Below the pieces are notes generated by a model. The model was not told the origin of the DNA and ran no database searches. It was given only the letters and a program-made list of their open reading frames with translations. From positions 3,395,402 to 3,459,401 of the forward strand of contig OX422199.1 in the NCBI GenBank assembly GCA_949130485.1: a stretch of 64,000 nucleotides of DNA, given 5' to 3'. This document shows, one piece after another, positions 55,497 to 64,000 of the stretch (the stretch's first letter is position 1; each line of letters opens with the position of its first letter). Origin of the DNA: Agelas oroides. Taxonomy: Eukaryota; Porifera; Demospongiae; Agelasida; Agelasidae. Position numbers and translations under genes: made by a program.

Positions 55497-56554
55497 CTAT
55501 TTGGTACAAACAGCACAGGTAAGTTCTTTCTGTGGATCATAAGGTGGGCACAGCATTCCATTGCAGTTGGCTTCAACATGGTAAAACAAAGCACCATTAG
55601 CATCTGAAGCACTGCCTGGCACTGAGTCTGGGTTCTTGTCAACACACTCATACATGGTGCGATAGTGATCATTCCACTTTCGTGATGCTGACATGAGGTA
55701 GCCGGAGTACTCCAGAGTCCATGTTGGTGGACACTGAGTTTTAGCTGGGATCATTGTGACTGCCACCCTTGTTGAAGCATAGCACACGGCACAGGGGGCA
55801 TTGTGGTTATGAACAGCTCGAAGTGACCCTTGATTTGATTCATACTCTACTCCATACACAAAGTTGTACCCTTGAACTCCAGGTTGGTAGCTGAGATAGT
55901 CTGGATCATCAGGCATGCAGAGGTAGTTGGCTGCTCCTCCCTTATGTTGATACCATGTTCCACCAGCCCTCCCTGCATACACCAGTGTGGTACCTGAGAC
56001 ACTTGGACACCTTTTTTCCCCCCACCTAGTGTAGACCACCCCACCATTCCTTGGTCCAGGGGGACCTGCTACTCCTTGGTCTCCCTTCTGTCCTTGCAGT
56101 CCACGAGGACCAGGCACCCCATCTCGTCCATCTCTTCCATCTCGTCCTCGCAGCACCTCAATGTAGGGGAAGGAGCTTGTGTTTACACTGTTCCCTCTAC
56201 TCTGAGTGTCAGCACTCCTCTGGGACCTGTCCAGAGCTCCAGCTACAGTGCGCATATAGTTGAATTTAAAGATTAAAACACGAGAAATTTATCAAATATC
56301 CCTGCTAGTGGAAAATACAGTGAATCATATATGGTTAAAATACTCCCCACATAGTGAGCACACAACAATTAGTTAATCGAATTGCAAACAACTTTGGTGT
56401 AGCAGACAACAGTTTGAGGAAATTGACATCAAAACTAAATTTGTTATGTCACAATTTGAATACATTTCAACGCACAACCTTTACCTTCAGGCAGCCCTTC
56501 AGCACATACTGCAAGGAGCAAAACACTTGCAATCACCACCTTTGCCAGTTGCAT
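55497..56554 (-). CDS. Short-chain collagen C4-like protein, copy 12
   Basis: 271 residues. Exon 1 (56485-56554) encodes MQLAKVVIASVLLLAVCAEG, and exon 2 is 55497-56242. The site before the helix is RSQR within ALDRSQRSAD, so RxxR is kept although the flanking residues changed. It has 11 triplets (GQK-GDQ, KGD). The first cysteine lies in EKRCPSVSGT. It differs most from its relatives in the middle of the C-terminal domain: NFVYGVEYESNQGSL replaces VYGAEY-GGGPL, and HNHNAPC replaces QHNVPC. The variable loop, ASRKWNDHYRT, is the longest in the array. Ten cysteines, complete, with a canonical promoter. Confidence 0.9.
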
Positions 56555-56579
56555 TATTGTTCTTCCTGCACCAGTACTG

Positions 56580-56746
56580 TGGAATAGTTTGATATGAGAC
56601 AACTGCAACTTGTGCAACTGTCAGAATGTCAGTGAGCAACAAGTGCAGTGATTTTTATAGCCAGTTGAGGGTACGTCATGTAAGCTGTTGAATAATATTC
56701 ACACAGTGGTTGGTGTTCTGTCAATGTGTCAACTGATGACATCATC
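56580..56746 (-). promoter_or_regulatory. Promoter of collagen copy 12
   Basis: TATAAAAA at 56652-56659, ACGTCA at 56673-56678, and distal block TGTCAACTGATGACATCAT ending near 56745. Almost the same as copy 3. Confidence 0.65.
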
Positions 56747-57540
56747 CCACTCAGTGATAGTGCATCCATTGTCAATGTTCTAAAGTAAGAGTTGATGTGA
56801 TCTGATAACCACAGTGCTGTTGCTGTGATATTCTGATCTGAACCAAGTCTCTATCAGTAATGCAGTTTAGAGAGTCTGGTGCCTTGAAGAAGTTGTTCAT
56901 ACGTGATACTGCTATTGACATGGTGTGCTCCATGATCTCATGACATATAGTGAAACACAAAGCAATGAAGCCAAGCCAATGGAAGAATATGTTGCATCGC
57001 GTGAAAATTTAAACTTCTTGAATAATATTCATAAGTAGCTGTACCGACGGCACATGCACAGTGGTATGGTGTTCTGACTATCAATAAACTAATCAATTAA
57101 ACTAACCTTTGTGTGGTTACTCCAGTTTAAGGATTGATTGCAATGAGTGCTACACAACATAAGGCATTCCCTTGTCATGTATGAGAACTCACAGTCTGTG
57201 GCCTACAGTATGTACCATTCCCAGCCCTTACAGCAACTTTAATTGTTGCAGTACTCCAAGCTCCAGATGGCAAAGATATATCCCTTCGTGACAGCCAACT
57301 AGGGACACACAGGCATGGAGTACAACAAATGGATTTGCTGCTAGGACTGGGAAGTAACTTCAATTGTTGCAGTACTCCAAGCTCCAGATAACAAAGACAG
57401 TGGGTAAACCATCTTTTGTCCAAATGTACAATACTTGGGTCCCTCATAAGCCAGCTATGGGCAAACAAGAATACACTACAAGTGCAGGGAGGTTTATGTA
57501 TGTATATGCAAAGCAAAAGGCTGTTAATTAATATTGATAA
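56747..57540. repeat. Upstream module, linker and monomers
   Basis: Copy-3-like upstream module to about 56875, the 26960-type linker, then A (57160) and shortened B/C monomers. No gene. Confidence 0.5.
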
Positions 57541-57850
57541 GTTGTATTGTGGTTGATGTTCTGTCAATGTGTCAACAGGTGACATCATAACACAATCATA
57601 AGCTAGCCCTGTTTACACTAGCACTTAAACTGGTTTCAAATCAGTTTACATTAAACCTGGTACTCCTTTTTTCTCTTGCATGCAGTGCCTTGAAGTAGTT
57701 GTTCATATACTAGTATGAACATAGCTTGTTTGGTTTATTAATCTCATGATATGTAGTGAAAAACCAAAAGCCAAGCCAGTGTGAACACATGTGAATTAAA
57801 GATGTCGAATAAGTGTGTTTGTCAGAGTGTCAATAAAATATAACCATTGT
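57541..57850. other. Patchwork junction with MITE left half
   Basis: A promoter-side fragment (TGTCAACAGGTGACATCAT near 57568), then the left half of a Tourist-like MITE, then the U module entered at its pyrimidine tract (57660). A deletion removed everything between. Confidence 0.55.
57606..57656. mobile_element. Tourist-like MITE, left half (M6)
   Basis: GCCCTGTTTACACTAGCACT onward for about 50 bp, ending abruptly at TTAAACCTGG. Confidence 0.65.
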
Positions 57851-60235
57851 GTGGTTACTCTAATTTTAGAACTGGTGAGTCGACACAACATAAGGCATGC
57901 ATCACCTTGTCATGCATAAGAATTGTAAGACTGTCTGTGCATGGCCTATGGTATGTATGTTTCCCAGCCCTTATCTTTAATTGTTGCAACAATCCAGCTC
58001 CAGATGTTGAAAATAATTATAATCCTAACTTCATGTCAGCCACTGTGAACCAATACAAAGCACATGCATGGAGTACAAGAAATGAATTTGCTTACTAGGA
58101 CTGGACAGTTTACTTAGACCAAAGTTAACCACAATACAAAGCAAAAGGCATTGTTCTTTATCTTGTCATGTGAACTGTAAGACTCGTGAACTATCTGTGA
58201 CCTATGTATCATTCCCAGCCATTGTAGCAACTTCAATTGTTGCAGTACTCCATGCTCCAGATAGCAAAGACAGTGGACAAAACATCTTTTGTCCAAATGT
58301 ACAATACTTTGTATCCCTTGTGAGCCAGATATTGATGTGACCTGATAACCCCATAATGTGGCAAAATGCTGTTGCTGTGAAAGTTCACACAAAGTTCTGC
58401 AATGTAAACTTGTTCACTGCCTGTCTGGTGCCATGAAGTAGTTGTCCATACATGATACTGCTATATTGACATGGTGTGCTCCATGATCTCATGACATATA
58501 GTGAAACACAAAGCAATGAAGCCGAGCCAATGGAAGAATATGTTGCATCATGTGAAAATAAGTAGCTGTACTGATGGCTCATGCACAGTAGTATGGTGTT
58601 CTGATTATCAATAAACTACTCGTTAAACTAACCTTTGTGTGGTTACTCCAGTTTCAGGATTGATTGCAATGAGTGCTACACAACATGAGGCATTTCCTTG
58701 TCATGTATGAGAACTCACAGTCTGTGGCCTACAGTATGTACCATTCCCAGCCCTTACAGCAACTTTAATTGTTGCAGTGCTCCAAGCTCCAGATGGCAAA
58801 GACAATAATTATATCCCTTCGTGACAGCCAACTAGGGACACACAGGCATGGAGTACAACAAATGGATTTGCTGCTAGGACTGGGAAGTAACTTCAATTGT
58901 TGCAGTACTCCAAGCTCCAGATAACAAAGACAGTGGATAAAACATCTTTTGTCCAGTTCAAGAGTACAATACTTGTATCCCTCATAAGCCAGCTATGGGC
59001 AAAGATGAATACACTACAAGTGCAGGGAGGTTTATGTATGTGTATACAAAGCTAAAAGGGATTGTTCCTATGTCAACTATCTGTGGCCAAATATATACAG
59101 TCTTGTACTATTTTTGGGTACTTATGTGTGGCCATGTTTTTGTTTGATCGCATCTAACTTCTGTGTTCTACCGTATAGTCTATCATAGTGCATATTGCAA
59201 AAAAAAATTAGAGCTTTCGTACTATCAAACGATGTACAAACCAAGCCAATCAATCAAAAGACAACTGAACTACACTGTCACATACAGATGTGACGTAGCA
59301 CTACAGTATCATGGTGTGAAAGTCACACACAAGTTGCCTTAAGGAAAAGCTTAGAGTACTGCATCATGGCTTTCCTGCATTACACAGTTGGTTGTTGGTT
59401 GTTACATGGAGGTTCTGTCAAGTTGTGGAGAGGTTTCTAGTCCCATTATAAGAAAACAAATCTTAACTGCTAAGTTTTATCCCAGTACTACACTACCAAC
59501 TTTAGAGAAAGTTTACTTGATATTCCCACTAGATCATATGTATGATCATATTTATGTTGTGTACACTATGCATAAATCAATCATCTCAGTAGTACATACG
59601 ATGACTACTATGTACCTGTTAATGGCCACAGCTATCAGTAGCCTGTTATCAAACCTTTGCTTTGTGTTTATCACTAATTGTGGCAGTACTCCAAGCTCCA
59701 GACGGCAAAGGCATTAATTATATCCCTTTGTGACAGCCAGCTAGGGACAAGCACAAAGCGATGCAGCCACTGTGAACCAATACAAAGCACATGCATGGAG
59801 TACAACAAATGAATTTGCTTACTAGGACTGGAAAGTTTTCACCAAAGTTAAGCACAATAGAAAGCAAAAGGCATTGTTCTTTATCTTGTCATGTGAAATG
59901 GAAGACTCACAAACTATCTGTGACCTATGTATCATTCCCAGCGCTTATAGCAACTTCAATTGTTGCAGTACTCCAAGCTCCAGATGGCAAAGACAGTGGA
60001 TAAAACATCTTGTGTTCAAGTGTACAATACTTGTATCCCTCATGAGTCAGCTATGCTAATACAAAGCATGCACATGAATACACTACAACTGCAGGGAAGT
60101 TTATGTACGTATTACAAAGCAGAAGGGCATTGTTACTATGTCAACTATCTGTGGTCAATTCAAATATACACTGTCTTGTATGATTTTAGGACTTATGTAT
60201 GGCCATATATGGCATTTTTGATCGCATGTAAAAAC
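57850..60235. repeat. Mixed monomer and P-module block
   Basis: A (57891), B (58141), linker (58320-58650), A (58688), C (59053), P module (59260-59690), B (59866) and C (60125). Strongly similar to 33445-35490 and 26505-29340. No gene. Confidence 0.55.
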
Positions 60236-60915
60236 CAAGCCAATCAATCAAAAGACAAGCTGTCACATGCTCAGATGGTACTCGACAAGAAAACTAGCAA
60301 CGTCTGTGGTTACCTCTTCATTTCTCAAGCTAGGTAACACAAGCAAGGCCTGACAAACAGTTGCTTGTGTAATATTGGCTAGGAGATGGAAGTGGTGCAG
60401 GAAGCCACAAACACCTCTTCTGAGGTAAAAACCTATAGTCAACTGTTGGGCCTTGCTCAGCTTACCTAGTTTGTAGTACGAAGGCTCTGTTTACTTGCTA
60501 TAATAGACTGTACAGTAGAACATGGAAGTTAGATACAAAATCCCATATACAACCAGTACCACAATAGAAAGCAAAAGGCATTGTTCTTTTACAATGACTA
60601 CTATGTACCTGTGTATGGCCACTGCATTACTGCTGTAAACCAAGTCCTTGCTTGCTGTTCATCACTAAATGTGCACACCTGAGGACAGTGCTCCATGAAT
60701 GTCGTGTTCAGTTTGCTGTTTGTCAGCAACACCCCACGCTAATCTGTAGTTTCTGTCATATTATCATCCTCAGTGCAGAGACTGTGTCTGTTCATACCTG
60801 ACTCCACTTCACTGCCTATGAGAATTGCCTGTAACATGATAGTGAGTGCAACCTTGCAGGTGTGCAGCCTGGGAGAATCTATATCTGAGCACATGAATAC
60901 ATTTCAACACACACC
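60236..60915. repeat. P-module pieces
   Basis: Matches 35500-36100 and 48350-48590. Gene-free, ending at a relict first exon. Confidence 0.45.
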
Positions 60916-60917
60916 TC

Positions 60918-60977
60918 TTATCTTCAAGCTGCAAGGACCACAACATTTGTAATCACCACCTTTGCCAGTTGCATTCT
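60918..60977 (-). pseudogene. Relict signal-peptide exon
   Basis: Starts MQLAKVVI (minus, CAT near 60969) but the hydrophobic core is cut and the donor side is missing ('cacctcttatcttcaagctg'). It is most like the second remnant at 36235-36290. A full 5'-UTR block and TATA-like region follow. Confidence 0.6.
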
Positions 60978-60979
60978 TG

Positions 60980-61455
60980 TTCTTCCTGCACCAGTGCTGT
61001 GGAATAGTTTGATATGAGACAACTGCAACTTGTGTGACTGTCAGTCCAGCAGTTCATATAACCAGTTAAAAATATGCTACGTCAGTAATATTCATAGTTG
61101 TATAGTTGGGTGCATTGGGTGGCATGTGTATTGTGTCAATGTGTCAACTTGTGACATCATATGTAGTAAACATCATATTGTGGTACACATAGTTGATTCG
61201 TGTCTGTAGGGCAGCTGTGTTAAACCCCCTGGGCGGCAGATCTTTGTTGGCCACTGAAGGTGGCAATTCTGAGAAGGCTGTTCAACTTACTTATAACGAA
61301 CACATCATGCTGCTCTATAGCCTCACACAACATGATGACTGCACATGTTCATACATAAATAATCCCACTCCATCCTGTTGCAGCGTGGAATTAATGGCAT
61401 GTATAGCTGTATGTCTATACATTTCTATGACCTTGATGTTTTGTGTTTATCGTGA
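60980..61455. repeat. Q module
   Basis: Distal block TGTCAACTTGTGACATCAT near 61142 and 'cggcagatctttgttggcca'. No gene. Confidence 0.5.
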
Positions 61456-64000
61456 CTCAGTTATTATCAACATGGCAAAGAGGCACGGTGGATTCATACT
61501 TAGCTAAGAAAATTCATAATCTGAAACACATCTTCCATCTTCCATGAAATAAACACTGCCGAACTTGTACATACGTATATTGTCAAACACTTCATTAGGT
61601 GTACAAACTGGGAAGATATATTCTAGTTCTCATGCCAGCTATGAGTGAATAAGCAAACGACACTATTCTATTGATCTCTATCCTTCATAGTACCAATAAA
61701 AGTCTGCTTGTTTCCTTTCCATTTGCAACAGCATTGTGAAGGACCTAGAGGAACACTTGAAATTTCAATGTCCAGTCCCTGATTTCCCTATTGTGTCTAA
61801 CATAGTGCACAAACTTGGTGGTATCCAACTGCACTATCCAATCGACTTCAGGCTTGGAGGAATTGAGTGTCTCTCTTATATTGCTAACCAGTCATTTCTA
61901 TAGATGTGGCAACAAATGCATTAGGCTCAACAGTAGCGGGATTCAGACCCTTTTCAGGATGAGAGACATAGGTATGTGAATCCTCAACAACATGCTTAGC
62001 TTCAGGAGTTAGCTACTGCATGAGCTGATGTCTGATATTCTTTGAAAGATGTTCAACTTCAGAAGTTACTGTCTGTATAGACTGCTTGGTAAATTCAACA
62101 TTTTGAGTTGCTATGAATGGAGCCTAGAAGGGGACCAACTTCCTCTGCTGGTTGTTCAAGTTATAGCCCACCTTTGATCATAATGCCTTGTATTGCTAAC
62201 TGACCTCCACACCAATTGCACTAGCATACTTCTGGCACTCTCCATGAGAGCTGGACTCCTCAAAGCAAGCCTTAGGCAGGGAGTGGTTCCATCCTTGCTG
62301 TAGTAGGCCACAAGTCGGGATTTTAAAGGGATCGAAACCCACGGTCATTTTATGATCGGAAAGGGTACTCCCCTGAACATAACAGCATACAAACTACAAT
62401 GTGAATAAGTGGGCATACTTTCAAGAGAAAAGGACCCTTTGCAATAACTTGTGATTGGAAAAGGAATGGGCTTATTTTTGGGAGACGACAACATGAATCA
62501 TTTCTAGTACTGTGTAGGGAAGCCAATACTGTTGTCAGGAGCAAACAATTTTTTCACTGCTGTTCATCACTAAAGGTGTTATACACCCCAAATGGAAAGA
62601 AAAAGGATGAGGGATGAAAGGCCATAAGAGTGCATGTATATACCTAGTATTTTAATGTTTCTCACCCAGCCTGAGAGAACTTAGATATTAATAGTTGGAA
62701 GCAGTTATCATTAAAGTATCCACGGTGCAAGTGCTAAGGTTGATAGCTAATCCACAGCAACCGCACGGGGCCAAACATATATATTTGCCATTAATGGGTG
62801 GGACCTAAGGTCACACAGGATTTTTACAGTGGCCGAAGTAACTATCTTAACATGAAGGTAATTGTATTTCATGAATTTGAGAATATATGATTTTTTTAAA
62901 CCACTCCTAACCAGAGTTATGACCAAAAGTGTTGATACTTCAGTGACCACACATGCATTATCCCAACTTGCAGCTCTGGAGCCTTGTGTAAAGCCTAAGG
63001 TAGGCCGGTACACTGTCATCAAACTATAGCTACTAACTACAAGTTTCTGATAGCGAACTAGGTATGTTAGCTGGAAATATCAACTGATTGACTGACTGTT
63101 TAAACTGAGTGAGCACAGACACACACTGACACTTCAGTCTCATTCACAAACAAGTCTGGGAATGAGACCACTTCACTGCGGTACCGGTCACGTGACCGTC
63201 CATGTAGCTGTTGTTGCTGTGAGGTCATAACTATTGAACTGGGATATGTCCATGCTTCAGGATTGATGCGTATGCATGTGTGTATATGGGACCTTGTGTG
63301 TTGTACTATCTACAACATATGTAGATATAGTGCTACCTATGGGGCTGTCAGCAGAAAGCTTTAGCAATTACCAATCGTTAATATAGTTACGTGCAAATAC
63401 ATAAGTAAATATATATGCAGAGAGGCTAATGCCATTAGTTAGCACAATCTTTGTTGTCTGATGATGGTGCCTTCATTTGAAGATAAAAGCATGATAAAAA
63501 ACAGTTCAAAGCACTCAACATTGACATCTACATTATTGCCACTCAACATCCGCATGTATTAATTATAATTTGCACTGCGTACTGGGGTAATATCTTCTAT
63601 TTGGTACAAACAGCATGGTAAAATTCTATATTGGCATGCAAACATATCAGTTACTAATTTTGATGAACAAAAATTCAGGTTGACTCTCAACATTGGTATG
63701 CATGCTCACATTATTTTGTCCAAGTTACACTCAACATTAATGCTTTCAATTTACAAATTAATGCCCTCTACTTGGTACAGACAGCACAAGTGAGTTCTTT
63801 CTGTGGATCATAAGGTGGACACAGCATTCCATTGCAGCTGGCTTCAACATGGTAAAACGAAGCACCGTTAGTGCTAGAAGCACTGCCTGGTACTGAGTCT
63901 GGGTTCTTGTCAACACACTCATACATGGTGCGATGATGGTTAGTATTATGTTCAGACATGAGGTAGCCGGAGTACTCCAGAGTCCATGTTGACGGACACT
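61455..64000. repeat. Segmental duplication, copy 2 (runs off window)
   Basis: Partner of about 37290-40160. It includes the unknown 61733-61905 frame, the 62403-62505 repeat and the 3' part of another collagen gene. Confidence 0.85.
63768..64000 (-). CDS. Short-chain collagen C4-like protein, copy 13 (partial, right edge)
   Basis: C-terminal 77 or so residues of exon 2, open to the window edge: CPSTWTLEYSGYLMS, loop EHNTNHHRT (identical to copy 8), MYECVDKNPDSVPGSAS, and the last five cysteines to CAVCTK. It is the duplicate of copy 8, with V for I in YECVD and GSAS for GGAS. Exon 1, the helix and the promoter lie beyond the window. Confidence 0.9.
   Translation of the reverse strand, partial: CPSTWTLEYSGYLMSEHNTNHHRTMYECVDKNPDSVPGSASSTNGASFYHVEASCNGMLCPPYDPQKELTCAVCTK

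Noticed and set aside
1-64000. Retrovirus-like, Polinton-like or other virus-derived elements
   Set aside because: I found no reverse transcriptase, integrase, capsid or envelope signature and no paired long terminal repeats. The mobile elements seen are DNA transposons and MITEs.

Overview
The window looks like nuclear DNA of a demosponge, most likely a haplosclerid such as Amphimedon. It is AT-rich, its genes have introns and TATA-box promoters, and its dominant gene family is the sponge 'short-chain collagen C4' (spongin short-chain collagen) family. This assignment rests on recognising the protein family, not on a database search.

The backbone is a tandem array on the minus strand. Eight copies look intact (coding spans 7758-8802, 16068-17083, 22365-23387, 31463-32477, 39523-40551, 45473-46487, 50832-51833, 55497-56554). 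One copy has lost its 3' end (290-1213), one is frameshifted (4142-5223), two are exon-2 fragments (25549-25917, 50051-50171), and one runs off the right edge (63768-64000). Every full copy has the same two-exon plan. A 70-nt first exon encodes the signal peptide, and a phase-1 intron of about 0.2 kb follows. The second exon carries an RxxR site, 10-13 Gly-X-Y triplets rich in Gly-Arg-Asp, and a C-terminal domain of about 180 residues with ten cysteines. The first-exon donor, a TATA box about 100 bp upstream of the ATG and a distal TGACATCAT-type block recur in nearly every unit.

Between genes lies repeated filler: a divergent monomer of about 255 bp in short tandem runs, two kinds of upstream module, relict or orphan signal-peptide exons, Tourist/Harbinger-like MITEs (six near-complete or partial copies plus one stump), a palindromic foldback MITE (two copies) and several segmental duplications. 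The largest are 30450-33330 copied at 44460-47341, and about 37290-40160 copied at 61455-64000.

A block at 41.1-44.46 kb is foreign to the array. It holds a decayed IS630/Tc1-type transposase, a decayed transposon-associated protein, an orphan exon resembling a DM13 domain, and a Merlin-type (ISXO2-like) transposase with a spliceosomal intron, cut off where the duplicated collagen unit begins. A 52.0-55.4 kb stretch is largely unrelated to the array and has no convincing gene.

The most striking signal is local diversification of the collagens. The 2.9-kb duplicated units at 31 kb and 45 kb are nearly identical, except for 14 substitutions packed into 19 bp that rewrite one loop of the C-terminal domain. 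The same loop differs in sequence and length in almost every paralogue. I recognised no retrovirus-like or other virus-derived element.
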